Source: Caulobacter sp. FWC2
Lineage (GTDB): Bacteria > Pseudomonadota > Alphaproteobacteria > Caulobacterales > Caulobacteraceae
Reading direction: 5' to 3'
Assembly (NCBI RefSeq): GCF_002742625.1
Contig: NZ_PEBF01000001.1
Span: forward strand, 2,914,001 to 2,978,000
DNA: 64,000 nucleotides
Shown: piece after piece, positions 1 to 11,334 of the stretch
Layout: every line of letters starts with the position of its first letter
Position numbering within the stretch: the first letter of the stretch is position 1
The notes under the pieces: generated by a model
What the model was told of the DNA's origin: nothing
The model's database searches: none
The model's input: the letters and a program-made list of their open reading frames with translations, nothing else
Program-made: the position numbers and the translations under genes

Positions 1-2
1 CC

Positions 3-1058
3 GCGGCGCTTGATGGCGGCTGGGACACGGCGCTCAACCGGTTCGCCGATGCCTGCGGCGGCGCGCACGGGCAGCTCTCCGGCGTTGGCTCAAAACCCTT
101 CGGGTTCAATTGGACGCCGCGCATGGCGCCACAGGCGCTGGAGGAATTGATCAACATGGACGCCGAGCCGGCGTCGAACCCTCGGGCTCGCATGGGGCTT
201 CGCCTGCCAGTTCTGACGGCCTGGCACGACGCCGATTGCGGCGTCGAGGCCGAGCCAGGCCTTGACGCGTCCTATGCGGACTTCTGCCGGCGTCACGACA
301 TCCCTCACGGCAGCCAGACCAACCTGCTGCGCGAGCCTTCCGGCTTGATCAGCCTGGCCGTATTGCGGACCAAGGCCCAGGGCGTTCCTGACGCGGAGGA
401 CCGTCGGGCTTTCGAGACGCTGGCGCCGCAGGCCCGTTCGGCGGTGAAAATCCAGCTTGCTTTGGAGGGACGCGGCGCCGAACTCTTGTCCGGAGCCCTT
501 GAGGGCCTGGGACGCGCCGCCTTCGTCTGCGACAATTCGGGTCTGGTGCAGAGCCTGACGCCCCAGGCCGAGACCCTGCTCCGCACCGGCCTCTTTCACC
601 TCCGTCGAGGCCGCCTTTCCGCGGCTCACGGCGAAACGCACCGCCAACTGGAGACGGCGATCGATGCCGCGCGCCATAGCGTCTCCAAACCGGGGCATGG
701 ACGTGTCACGAGCCTGATCGTCCGGCGCGAGGCCTCCGACGCGTTCGAGATCATCGACGTGGTCGGCCTGCCCAAGGCCCGCTACGCCTTTGGCTTCGAG
801 CCGCGTGTGCTGGTCGTCGTCCGGGGCGCCGAACGCGACCCGGACGAGATCGAGCGTCTCCTCCAGGCGGCCTATGGCCTGACGGCCGCCGAGGCGCACG
901 TCGCCATGCGGCTGGGCGCGGGCGAAAGCCCGGACGCTATCGCCTGCGGCCGCCAAGTGTCCGAGGGCACCATCCGCACCCAACTCAGAGCGATCTACCA
1001 GAAGATGGACGTCAGTCGACAATTGGAGTTCGCGGTTAGCCTCGCCCGTTTCCGCTGA
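3..1058 (+). CDS. LuxR-type HTH transcriptional regulator (5' end outside window)
   Basis: The frame is open from base 3 with protein-like sequence (tract around LDGGWDTALNRFADACGG) before the first ATG at 123, so the true start lies left of the window. The long N-terminal part resembles a PAS-like sensor. The last ~65 residues form a LuxR/GerE helix-turn-helix: LTAAEAHVAMRLGAGESPDAI, then a recognition helix in VSEGTIRTQLRAIYQKM. It should be a DNA-binding regulator with an unknown signal. No receiver domain is visible in the part seen. Confidence is high for the family; target and ligand are unknown. Confidence 0.85.
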   Translation, partial: AALDGGWDTALNRFADACGGAHGQLSGVGSKPFGFNWTPRMAPQALEELINMDAEPASNPRARMGLRLPVLTAWHDADCGVEAEPGLDASYADFCRRHDIPHGSQTNLLREPSGLISLAVLRTKAQGVPDAEDRRAFETLAPQARSAVKIQLALEGRGAELLSGALEGLGRAAFVCDNSGLVQSLTPQAETLLRTGLFHLRRGRLSAAHGETHRQLETAIDAARHSVSKPGHGRVTSLIVRREASDAFEIIDVVGLPKARYAFGFEPRVLVVVRGAERDPDEIERLLQAAYGLTAAEAHVAMRLGAGESPDAIACGRQVSEGTIRTQLRAIYQKMDVSRQLEFAVSLARFR

Positions 1059-1137
1059 GTAGACCCCTGCACGCATAGGGAAGGTTCGCGCCAGGAGCGG
1101 ACATCGGCCTAACGCCATACTGCGGACATTAGAGGCG

Positions 1138-1941
1138 GTGCGGTGTCCGCGCCAAGCGGTTAGCATGTTGGCGATGGAGCAACTGGCCGAAGCAAGGATC
1201 GTCGTCTGGCAAGGAGGAGCCTTGTGGTTGCTCGACACCCCACCGCCGCACTTGCGCAAGACGCCCAGCACCGACTTCCACGCCCATCACGCCATCCAGA
1301 TCGTGATCGGCCTTGGTGGCTGCTTCCAGCTTTGGCTATCCGACACGACGCTAACCGGCGATGTCCTGGTAGTCGCGCCGGACGCGCCGCACCGCTTCGA
1401 GGCTGAGGGGGCGTATGCGATCCTGTTCGTGGAGCCCGAAAGTTCCGCTGGGCGCTCCATCATGCGGGAAATCCTGGGGGCCGCAGCGCTCAAGACCATG
1501 CCGGATGATTATTCGGCCTGGCTGAACAGCTTCCTGGACGACCTCAAAGGCTGGCCGTGTGGCGAGGAGTTGGTGGGGCTCGGCAAGACGATGATCAAAC
1601 GCTTGGCGCGAAACACCCATCACGACCCGGTCGACGATAGGATTCGCCAGGTCATCGCCTGGGTGGCCGGACACCAAGAGGAGCGCATCGCCCTGACGAA
1701 CGCGGCCGCAGTCGCGCGCCTATCTCCCAGTCGCCTCAGCCATCTCTTCGTCGAGGAGACAGGCCTATCCTTCAAAACCTACCTGCTGTGGGTCCGCCTC
1801 ACGCGCGCTCTGCAGTTGATGTCGGAGGGATCGAACCTGACCGAAGCGGCGCACGGGGCGGGATTTTCCGATTCCGCCCACTTCAGTCGGACCTTCCGAC
1901 GCATGTTCGGCGTCGCCCCGGCCAACCTCAAGCTCGTCTAG
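1138..1941 (+). CDS. AraC-family transcriptional regulator
   Basis: The protein has 267 residues from a GTG at 1138. ATGs at 1165 and 1174 are also possible and none has a strong ribosome site. The N-terminal half is cupin-like (FHAHHAIQIVIGLGGCFQLW). The C-terminal ~100 residues hold two helix-turn-helix motifs of the AraC type (LSPSRLSHLFVEETGLSFKT, then the signature around AAHGAGFSDSAHFSRTFRRMFG). It precedes a same-strand run of small membrane and secreted proteins beginning 75 bp downstream and may control them. The inducer cannot be told from sequence. Confidence 0.88.
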   Translation: MRCPRQAVSMLAMEQLAEARIVVWQGGALWLLDTPPPHLRKTPSTDFHAHHAIQIVIGLGGCFQLWLSDTTLTGDVLVVAPDAPHRFEAEGAYAILFVEPESSAGRSIMREILGAAALKTMPDDYSAWLNSFLDDLKGWPCGEELVGLGKTMIKRLARNTHHDPVDDRIRQVIAWVAGHQEERIALTNAAAVARLSPSRLSHLFVEETGLSFKTYLLWVRLTRALQLMSEGSNLTEAAHGAGFSDSAHFSRTFRRMFGVAPANLKLV

Positions 1942-1956
1942 CTGCTGCGTTCAAGC
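1938..1956 (+). repeat. 19-bp exact repeat, copy 1
   Basis: CTAGCTGCTGCGTTCAAGC begins within the AraC stop codon region and recurs exactly at 4968-4986, just after the TraB/GumN-like gene. Function unknown. Confidence 0.7.
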
Positions 1957-2016
1957 GCGAGCACGATTGCGCTCGCTAAGATCCGATCATCCAACCTCCT
2001 CGAAAAGGATGATCCA

Positions 2017-2157
2017 ATGTTTGAAGACAATCAAAACCCCGCTCCGCGCGAAGCCGCTGACGCCGACCCGTGCAACGCGCCGTCCTGCAAGTGCGGCCCG
2101 AACTGCCGATGTGGCGACGCCTGCGTCTGCACGCCCGCGACCAACTGCGCCGACTAA
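2017..2157 (+). CDS. Metallothionein-like Cys-rich small protein (46 aa)
   Basis: An ATG at 2017, preceded by AAAGGATGATCCA, opens a 46-codon frame ending at TAA 2155-2157. The N-terminal third is acidic and Cys-free. The rest carries eight cysteines, mostly as C-x-C and C-x3-C pairs (SCKCGPNCRCGDACVC). That spacing is the metallothionein pattern of clustered Cys pairs that bind Zn, Cd or Cu. There is no signal peptide, so it is probably cytosolic. It lies between an AraC regulator and a four-helix membrane protein. The metal-binding role is inferred only from Cys density and spacing. It is too short for usual gene-length cut-offs and easily missed. Confidence 0.72.
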   Translation: MFEDNQNPAPREAADADPCNAPSCKCGPNCRCGDACVCTPATNCAD

Positions 2158-2256
2158 GGCCAGCGATCGACGGCCCGCCCCACTCCCTCGCGTGGCCGTC
2201 GACCACCCCCTTTTCCAAATGAGCACTCTCATGAACGCGCGGAACTCGACGCCGCT

Positions 2257-2721
2257 ATGCCTGGTCGCACGCCTGTGATCGGCGCCGTGAAACTGGCCCA
2301 ACTGGCCAGCGGCCTCCTGTTCCTCACGGGTATGGGGACGGGCGTTTGGAAGTACCGCGCCATGATCACCGACGCTGACGGACAGGCGCCGGTCTATGTC
2401 GATGTCTGCCATCGCGCCGCGCTTATGTACGCCTTCGCCTGCCTGGTGCTGGCGGAGTTTGCGCGCCTGAGCGTCTGGCCCGAGCGTGTGAACCTCGCCG
2501 CGGTCGCCACGCCGGTGCTGTTCTTCGCGCTAGCGGTGCTGAGCTACGCCATTCATGGCGTCTTTGGTGACACCGACAACCAGCTTCGCCGCCCCCATCG
2601 GTTGGGCCGCGGCCAAGTCCACAGCGCCGCGATCAGCCTATTCATTTACGCCCTGACCGCCGGGGAGATCGGCGGCTTCCTGGTCCTATTTGCAGGGTCG
2701 CTTCCCGGGCTGCTCGCCTAG
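2257..2721 (+). CDS. Four-helix integral membrane protein, unknown function
   Basis: A 154-residue hydrophobic protein with four clear transmembrane stretches, near residues 10-32, 50-70, 80-100 and 126-152. A polar loop (DTDNQLRRPHRLGRGQ) lies before the last helix. A GTG at 2275 is an alternative start. I do not recognise the family. It lies 22 bp before the membrane-anchored hydrolase on the same strand, so the two are probably cotranscribed. Confidence 0.7.
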   Translation: MPGRTPVIGAVKLAQLASGLLFLTGMGTGVWKYRAMITDADGQAPVYVDVCHRAALMYAFACLVLAEFARLSVWPERVNLAAVATPVLFFALAVLSYAIHGVFGDTDNQLRRPHRLGRGQVHSAAISLFIYALTAGEIGGFLVLFAGSLPGLLA

Positions 2722-2743
2722 CCCTCACGTCTTGGAGGACGAT

Positions 2744-3958
2744 ATGGACATCATCATCGGCGCCCTGGGCGGTCTCGCCCTCTGCGCTTTCGCTACCCTC
2801 GTCGGCTTCGACCGCGATCGAGCCTTCTATCCGGTGATGCTCGCGGTGATCGCGGGTTATTACCTGCTGTTCGCCATCATGAGCGGTGATACGAGCGCGC
2901 TGGTCCTCGACGGCCTGGTTATGATCAGCTTTCTGGCGGTCGCGGTCATCGGTTTCAAGACCAATCTCTGGGTCGTCGCCGCGGCGCTGCTGGCTCACGG
3001 CGTGTTCGACGCCTTCCACCGCCACCTCATTGATAACCCGGGCGCGCCGCCTTGGTGGCCGACGTTCTGCCTGACTTTCGATGTCGCCGCCGCAGCCTAT
3101 CTCAGCTTTCGGATCCGGAAGTCGGCGCCAAGCCGGCGGATCCTGGGCGCCGGAGGATTGGTGGGCGCCCTTCTCCTTGCGGCCGTGGCCGGCGCGGCCT
3201 TCGGCGGCGATAGCCAGGCGCTAGCCCGCGGTGGCTTGAAGATCGCCAAGATCGATGGCCGCCAGATCGCCTATCGCGTCACCGGCGAAGGGCGTCCCGT
3301 GGTCGTTCTAATCTCCGGCGTTGGCGAGGGCATGTCCTCCTTCGCCACGGTCGAACCTGAGCTTGCCCGCCAAGCCACAGTCATCAGCTATGACCGCGCC
3401 GGCTACGGCATGAGCGACGCGCCAGTCGGACCACGCGATGCCGCGGCGATCGACCGAGAGCTCACGGGCCTCCTCAAGGCGACGGGCATCCCCGGCCCCT
3501 ACGTTCTGGCGGGCCATTCGAGCGGCGGACTCTACGCCCAGTACTTTGCCGCCCATCACCCGCAACTGGTCGCCGGCCTCATCTTCATCGACGCGCGGCC
3601 GGCCGAGTTCACCGAAGCCTGCCGTCGAGCGGGTATCGAGGCCTGCATCGCGACCCCTGCCATGGTTCGGTTCAGCCCGAAGGGCGCTCAGGCCGAAGTC
3701 GCGGCGCTTCACAATGAAGAGACGTCCGTCAAGGCGCTCAACTTCAGTCGAACGCCCCCCACCCTTGTACTGTCCCGGGCCCAGGTTCCGACCACGGATG
3801 CCTTTGCGCGAACCTGGTCGGCGACCCAAGCCAGCCTCGCCGGCCTCTACAGCGGCTCGGTCCACCTGACCGCGCCCAAGGGCGGGCACGACATCCATCG
3901 CAGCGCCAAAATCTGGTTCGTCGCCTCCGTGAGCGCCTTCCTGCGGACACTCCGCTAG
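2744..3958 (+). CDS. Membrane-anchored alpha/beta hydrolase (fusion)
   Basis: The start is the ATG at 2744 behind GGAGGACGAT, giving 404 residues. Residues 1-~165 are four or five transmembrane helices. Residues ~170-404 are an alpha/beta-hydrolase fold: an oxyanion-type strand (RPVVVLISGVGEG), a nucleophile elbow GHSSGG with Ser259, and a C-terminal catalytic His in GGHDIH. The hydrolase half resembles small esterases and peptidases. The helical half looks like a separate small membrane protein joined at the DNA level. Substrate and side of the membrane are unknown. Confidence 0.8.
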   Translation: MDIIIGALGGLALCAFATLVGFDRDRAFYPVMLAVIAGYYLLFAIMSGDTSALVLDGLVMISFLAVAVIGFKTNLWVVAAALLAHGVFDAFHRHLIDNPGAPPWWPTFCLTFDVAAAAYLSFRIRKSAPSRRILGAGGLVGALLLAAVAGAAFGGDSQALARGGLKIAKIDGRQIAYRVTGEGRPVVVLISGVGEGMSSFATVEPELARQATVISYDRAGYGMSDAPVGPRDAAAIDRELTGLLKATGIPGPYVLAGHSSGGLYAQYFAAHHPQLVAGLIFIDARPAEFTEACRRAGIEACIATPAMVRFSPKGAQAEVAALHNEETSVKALNFSRTPPTLVLSRAQVPTTDAFARTWSATQASLAGLYSGSVHLTAPKGGHDIHRSAKIWFVASVSAFLRTLR

Positions 3959-4000
3959 CAGCGACGACCTTTCTCCGCCACCAGACTTCAGGAGCCGACC

Positions 4001-4963
4001 TTGCGCGCCTTAACCCTTGCCTTGATCGCCTTTGTCAGCACGCCCGTGGCGGCCGCGCCGCAACAAGCGGCGAGCGGCCCGCAGCTGGCGGACCCAGAGG
4101 CCAACCTCGTGGCTGAGCTCGTCGTCCAGGCGGCCGAGCCCGGCCCCGCTTGGTGGCGGATTCGCCGCGGCCAGGCGACGATCTACATCCTCGGTGTACC
4201 CGACACCCGCCTGCCACCCGGCGTCGTCTGGAATCAAAGCGTGCTAGAGCGTCGGATGACCGGCGCCAACACCGTCGTCGGCGGCCCCTATCTGCATGCC
4301 GGTCTGCGCGACGTCCCCACCATGCTCAGCTTGCGCGCCAAGTTGAAATCCAAGACGCCGCTGGAGGACGACTTGGCTGCGCCCCTGCGGGCGCGGTTCG
4401 TGGCGGCAAGGCAGCGGATAGGCCGTCCCGCCGCCCGCTATGCCGGCTGGTCGCCGATCGTGGCGGGCCAGCTGCTGGCGATCGACGCCCAGGAGGCCAA
4501 GGGCGAAACCTGGGTCGTCAACCAGATCACGGCTGTCGCGCGGCGAAAGCACGTCAAGATCAGCCGTCCGACTACCTATCAGGCCACGCCTTTCTTCCGC
4601 GACGCGGTCGCCGAACTTACGCCCGCCAAGCAAACGCTTTGCCTGGAGGCGGCCTTGGACGACGTCGAGGCCGGGGCCGCGACGCGACAGGCCGCCGCCG
4701 AAGCCTGGTCGCGGGGCGATACGGCCGGGGCCCTGAGCGCCCCGCGCGGCTTCGACCGGTGCCTCCTGGCCCTGACCGGCGGCGAGGCCATGTGGCGCCG
4801 GATGATCGCCGATCAGGCCGGCGACATCGTCGCGGCCCTCGACCGGCCGGGCCATGCGATCGCCTTTGTCGGCCTTCGTCGGCTGCTGGCCCAGGACGGC
4901 GTGATCGCCGCGCTCCGCAAGCGGGGCTTCCAGGTCGCCGGCCCCGGCGAGGCCCTCGAATAA
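4001..4963 (+). CDS. TraB/GumN-like secreted protein
   Basis: A TTG start at 4001 follows AGGAGCCGACC and gives 320 residues with an N-terminal signal peptide (ALTLALIAFVSTPVAAA). The conserved TraB/GumN pattern is visible: WWRIRRGQATIYILGVPDTRLPPG near the start and HAIAFVGLRRLLAQDGVIAALRKRGF near the end. The family adopts a Tiki-like fold suspected of peptidase activity, but catalysis is unproven for most bacterial members. It lies 42 bp after the hydrolase gene, probably in the same transcript. Confidence 0.75.
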   Translation: MRALTLALIAFVSTPVAAAPQQAASGPQLADPEANLVAELVVQAAEPGPAWWRIRRGQATIYILGVPDTRLPPGVVWNQSVLERRMTGANTVVGGPYLHAGLRDVPTMLSLRAKLKSKTPLEDDLAAPLRARFVAARQRIGRPAARYAGWSPIVAGQLLAIDAQEAKGETWVVNQITAVARRKHVKISRPTTYQATPFFRDAVAELTPAKQTLCLEAALDDVEAGAATRQAAAEAWSRGDTAGALSAPRGFDRCLLALTGGEAMWRRMIADQAGDIVAALDRPGHAIAFVGLRRLLAQDGVIAALRKRGFQVAGPGEALE

Positions 4964-4967
4964 ACGG

Positions 4968-4986
4968 CTAGCTGCTGCGTTCAAGC
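4968..4986 (+). repeat. 19-bp exact repeat, copy 2
   Basis: CTAGCTGCTGCGTTCAAGC, identical to 1938-1956, five bases after the TraB/GumN-like stop codon. Function unknown. Confidence 0.7.
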
Positions 4987-5051
4987 CGCCCCTCAAACCG
5001 CAGCGCTAGACCTCGCACCTGACCTCCTCGCTATCCCCATCCGGACCACCC

Positions 5052-6140
5052 ATGCCTTCCTCTCACCCCATGCTCGTCGCCGTCGCGAGCGCCGCAGCCC
5101 TGGCTGTCCTCTGGCCGGCCGGCGCCCAAGCGGGTCCGCTTTCCCTGCCGGCGCCCAAGGCCGGCCACGCCCAGCGGCTCGTCGTCATCGCAGCCGAAAA
5201 CGCCGGGGCCGAGATCACCGATTTCGTCGCGCCCTATGCAGTGCTCAAGGACTCCGGCCTCTTCGAGGTCCGCACGGTCTCGACGACATCGGGGCCTGTC
5301 CAGCTTCGCCGAGCCGTCCGCATCGTGGCCGATCAAACCCTGGAGGGCTTCGACACGACCACACCCGAAGGCGCCGACATCGTCATCGTGCCTGCGCAGG
5401 CAGATCCGAACGATCCCGCGCTCATCGCCTGGGTGAAGGCCCAGGCGGCCAAGGGGGCCACGATCGTCTCAATCTGCGAAGGCGCGCGGCTAGTCGCCAA
5501 GGCCGGGGTGTTCGACGGCCGGCGCGCGGTCACGCACTGGTCAGCCATCAAGAGCCTGGAAAAGTCTTCCCCGACCACCACCTGGCTGCGCGACCAGCGG
5601 TTCGTGCAGGACGGTCCCGCGATTTCCACGACCGGCGTCACCGCATCCCTCCCCGCCTCGATGGCGCTGATCGACGCCGCGGGCGGCACGGCTGCGGCTG
5701 AGCTGGTCGCCGCGCGCCTCGGGCTCGCCGACTGGAGCTCGCGTCACCGGACCGCCGACTTCAGCCTCAGCCCGTTCGACTATGTCCGCGCCGTGGGCTC
5801 GCTGCTGGCGTTCTGGACACACGAGACCGTCGAACTGCCCGTGATCGACGGCGTCGACGAGCTCGGCTTGGCCCTACGCGCGGATGTCTGGACGCGTAGT
5901 CTGCGGGCGCGCGTGAAGACCACGAACGCAAGCTCCAAACCGATCCGCTCCGCGCGGGGCCTGACAATCCTGGTCGACGCCGCACCCGCCGCGGGGAGTT
6001 ATGTTCCACCGCCAGGCCAAGTCGCGCCTGCCCGCGCGATCGACGTCGCCCTGACCGAGATGGGTCAACGTTACGGCGCTTATCCCGTCCACATGGCCAG
6101 GATGAGCATGGAGTATGCTGGCCCGGCCTCAAAGCCGTAG
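5052..6140 (+). CDS. DJ-1/PfpI-family protein with signal peptide
   Basis: A 362-residue protein with an N-terminal signal peptide (AVASAAALAVLWPAGAQA). A class I glutamine amidotransferase-like DJ-1/PfpI domain follows, with the conserved nucleophile elbow in VSICEGARLVAKAG, Cys142. The family includes chaperones, amidases and N-terminal domains of AraC-type regulators. Here no helix-turn-helix follows; instead there is a ~130-residue C-terminal extension of unknown role. The export signal suggests the periplasm. Substrate unknown. Confidence 0.78.
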   Translation: MPSSHPMLVAVASAAALAVLWPAGAQAGPLSLPAPKAGHAQRLVVIAAENAGAEITDFVAPYAVLKDSGLFEVRTVSTTSGPVQLRRAVRIVADQTLEGFDTTTPEGADIVIVPAQADPNDPALIAWVKAQAAKGATIVSICEGARLVAKAGVFDGRRAVTHWSAIKSLEKSSPTTTWLRDQRFVQDGPAISTTGVTASLPASMALIDAAGGTAAAELVAARLGLADWSSRHRTADFSLSPFDYVRAVGSLLAFWTHETVELPVIDGVDELGLALRADVWTRSLRARVKTTNASSKPIRSARGLTILVDAAPAAGSYVPPPGQVAPARAIDVALTEMGQRYGAYPVHMARMSMEYAGPASKP

Positions 6141-6223
6141 CGCCAGAGAGAACTCGCTCGTCCCGCGCGCCAATAGCTGATCCGCGCCTAGTCAAAGACG
6201 CACCGCAGAAAGGCGAGAACCCC

Positions 6224-7597
6224 ATGGCGGTCCCGACATCCACGCGAGCCGTGGCCTTGGCCACGATCGTGACCCTGTTCGCCGGCGCGCCCGCATGGGG
6301 ACTGATGCGTCCCGATCATGCCTTGGCGGTCGCCGTCGGCCTGACCGCCCAGACCCTGTGCGCCGAGACTTTCATCTCAGGCCTGCCACCTGAGCGGATT
6401 TTCCACGACAGCGTCGCCGCGCGGCCGGGCCTCAACCTCATCGCCTGGGGCCTGCGCTATAATATCGACCAACAACGGCGGGAGGTTTCAGCAAGCTGGC
6501 TCGGTCTGGCCCGCACAAGCGCCGTCCACAGAGGCCCAGCCGGCTGCCAGCTCAACCACGGACGCCCCATCGCGCCAGCGCCCATCCTGGCGCCGATCGC
6601 GGTCAGCACGACGCCCTGGATCAAAGCCCCTGCAGACACCCGGATCGAAGCCGCTCTCGACCAGGCCTTCGCCGAACCGGCCAAGGGTGCTCATCGTGTC
6701 CGCGCCATCGTGATTGTCCGCGACGGCCAGATCGTCGGCGAGCGCTACGGACCAGGCGTGCGATCCGATACGGCGCTACCCGGCTACTCCCTAACCAAGA
6801 CCGCCATCGGCGCGCTCACCGGCGTCGCGGTCCGCCAAGGACGCTTGCGGATGGACCAGGCCGCGCCGGTGACCCAGTGGCGCGCCGCAGGTGACCCACG
6901 AGCGACGATCACCCCTAACGCGCTCTTGCGCATGACCAGTGGTCTCGACGCGGCCGAGACCCACTCGGGGTTCGATCCCACCTCGCGCATGCTCTTCCTC
7001 GAGCCCGACATGGCCGCGTACGCGCAAGACCTCCCGGCAAAACAGGCGCAGGGACACGCCTTCGCCTACCAGAGCGCCAACACGCTGATCCTCTCACGGA
7101 TTCTCGCCAACCTCGCCGGCGGACGCGAAGCCGACGCCCTGAGCTTCGTGCGGCGCGAGCTCTTCGCGCCCCTCGGGATGACGACCGCGGTGCTGCAGAC
7201 AGATGCAGCCGGAACTCCGGTCGGATCAGAAGGCATGCTAGCCTCGGCGCGGGATTGGGCTCGACTGGGCCAGCTCTTCATGGACGATGGGATCCACGAC
7301 GGACGACGCATCCTGCCAGAAGGCTGGGTGGCTTACGCCACACGGCCGACACTGGGCGGCCCCTATGGCGCGGGCCTTTGGTTGGCGCGCGCTTCGAAAC
7401 CGACGCCGCTAAGCATTATCACCCAGGCCTCCCTCCCCGCCGACGCCTTCTACGCTTCGGGGGACCTTGGGCAACGCATCTACATTCTACCTTCGGCCCG
7501 TCTGGTGGTCGTGCGGCTGGCGGCGTCCACCGGACCGGCCTTTGGAATACGAGCCGACATGACGCTCCTTGGAGCATTGTCCAGCGCCTCCGATTGA
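6224..7597 (+). CDS. Beta-lactamase-fold (class C-like) serine hydrolase
   Basis: A 457-residue protein with an N-terminal signal peptide. Residues ~170-450 are a serine beta-lactamase/transpeptidase fold. The SxxK motif is YSLTKT (Ser189, Lys192), and a Tyr-containing motif is YQSAN. Spacing and sequence resemble 6-aminohexanoate-dimer hydrolase and esterase EstB-type proteins more than true AmpC, so antibiotic resistance should not be assumed. It probably acts as a periplasmic esterase or peptidase. It is the last gene of the same-strand run beginning near 2 kb. Confidence 0.82.
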   Translation: MAVPTSTRAVALATIVTLFAGAPAWGLMRPDHALAVAVGLTAQTLCAETFISGLPPERIFHDSVAARPGLNLIAWGLRYNIDQQRREVSASWLGLARTSAVHRGPAGCQLNHGRPIAPAPILAPIAVSTTPWIKAPADTRIEAALDQAFAEPAKGAHRVRAIVIVRDGQIVGERYGPGVRSDTALPGYSLTKTAIGALTGVAVRQGRLRMDQAAPVTQWRAAGDPRATITPNALLRMTSGLDAAETHSGFDPTSRMLFLEPDMAAYAQDLPAKQAQGHAFAYQSANTLILSRILANLAGGREADALSFVRRELFAPLGMTTAVLQTDAAGTPVGSEGMLASARDWARLGQLFMDDGIHDGRRILPEGWVAYATRPTLGGPYGAGLWLARASKPTPLSIITQASLPADAFYASGDLGQRIYILPSARLVVVRLAASTGPAFGIRADMTLLGALSSASD

Positions 7598-7610
7598 ACT
7601 GGCCGGCGGC

Positions 7611-7662
7611 CTTGCGCCAATAGCGGACATTGGCTCACCGCCAGAAACCGACCGTTCAGATG
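7611..7662 (+). repeat. Dispersed intergenic repeat, copy A
   Basis: A shared block (TTGCGCCAATAGCGGACATT, then GGC, CCAG and CGTTCAG) is also found near 11562, 15465 and 20268, all in the same orientation. This copy fills the gap between two convergent genes. Confidence 0.65.
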
Positions 7663-7799
7663 CGGTTACACATGGTGTGTGCACTCAAATGGACATCAGT
7701 ACGATCTCAATTGGGTTACGTGGCCAATATGCGCCACAAACCCAACTGTTGCACCCAGTCGCACAAGGCTGAGATCCAGGCGACCTTGTGCGGCTTCTC

Positions 7800-9831
<2,032 letters not shown>

Positions 9832-9839
<8 letters not shown>

Positions 9840-11334
9840 CAACCGGCCGAGCATTCTCCTCACCGAGCATGTCAATCTTGCCCTGGTAGGACGGCAGGCC
9901 GGACATCACGCCCTGGAAATCGGTCAGCGCCTGGCCTACCTCGATGCCGTGCTCGGTCAGGCGGATCTCGCGGATGGTCTTTTCGTGGGCGGCCGTGCGG
10001 CTCTTGACCGCCGAGATCGCCGTCAGCACCGAGCCGGCGGCCTCGAAGAAGCGGAACAGCAGGATGCCGTCGCTGAGATAGCTGAGATCGATGTCGCTGC
10101 GGACCTCGCCGATGAAGCCGTGCTGACCAAGGATCAGCAGAGTCACCACGCCCTGCTGATTGAGATAGGTCAGCAGCTCGTGCATCTGCAGCAGCAGGAA
10201 CTTCTGCCCGGGCATGGCCTGCAGATAGGCGTTGAGACTGTCGATGACGATGGTGCGTGCGCCGAACCGCTCGACCGCGTCACGAACGTGGAAGGCGAAT
10301 TCGCCCGGCGACAGTTCGGCCGGATCGATAGCGCGGACCACCAGACGGCCGTTGTCGATATAGGGCTTCAGGTCCATGCCCAACGCCTTGGAGCGCGCCA
10401 GAAGCGTTACAAGGCCTTCGTCAAACAGGTAGTAGGCGACGGTCTCGCCCCGCTCGAGGGCGGTCAGCGCGCAGCGCACCGAGGTAGTGGTCTTGCCCAC
10501 GCCGGATGGGCCGCTGATCAGGGTGTTGGTGCCCCGCGAAAGCCCGCCGCCCATCAGAGCGTCGATGCCGGGCGCGCCGGTGGACACCATCTCCTGGACA
10601 AAGGTCGCTGAATGGTCGGCCGCCACCAAGCGCTCGAACACCTGGATGCCGCCGGTGTCGAGCGAGAAGTCGTGGAAGCCGCCACGGAACTTGATGCCCC
10701 GCATTTTGACGACCTCGAGCTGGCGACGCTGGGCGCCGTACTCCTGGGTCATCCGGCGAAGGCTAATCACGCCATGGGCGATGCTGTGCAGTTGCAGGTC
10801 GCCGTCCTCGGCGGTCTGGTCGTCGAGCAACAGGACTGTACATCTTCGGGTGGCGAAGAAGTGCTTCAGCGCCAGAATCTGGCGGCGGTGGCGCAGCGGG
10901 TTCTGGGCCAGCAGCCGCATCTCCGACAGGCTGTCGAACACCACGCGTAGCGGCTTGGTCTCCTCGACCTGCTTCATCACCCCGCGCGTGGTCTCGCCCA
11001 ACTCGATGTCGGACGGGTGCAGCACCGACTGCTCGCTGTCGGGATCCAGGCCCTCTTCACTGACCAGTTCGAACAGGTCGATACCGTCCAGCGACCAGCC
11101 GTGGCTCGCGGCTGCGGCCTTCAGCTCCGGTTCGGTCTCCGACAAGGTGATGTAGAGCCCGCTCTCGCCCAGCTCGCGGCCCTTGAGCAGGAATTGCAGC
11201 GCCAGGGTGGTCTTGCCCGAGCCCGGCGTGCCCTCGACCAGATATATGCGATCGCGCGTCAGGCCGCCGCCCAGGATCTCGTCAAGCCCGGGCACTCCAG
11301 TGCTGACACGGGTCTCGACCTTGGCTTCAGACAT
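9832..11334 (-). CDS. KaiC-like double-RecA ATPase
   Basis: A 500-residue protein with two RecA/KaiC domains, each with a P-loop: GTPGSGKTT near residue 35 and GPSGVGKTT near residue 275. This matches the duplicated architecture of KaiC. No kaiA or kaiB is nearby, so it is a KaiC homologue outside a full cyanobacterial clock. The adjoining kinase gene overlaps by 8 bp, which suggests coupled translation and a joint signalling role such as stress or light response. The function is inferred from family and context. Confidence 0.9.

Noticed and set aside
90..1271. 393-residue minus-strand frame
   Set aside because: It lies opposite the LuxR-type gene; composition is typical of a GC-rich shadow frame and no domain is seen.
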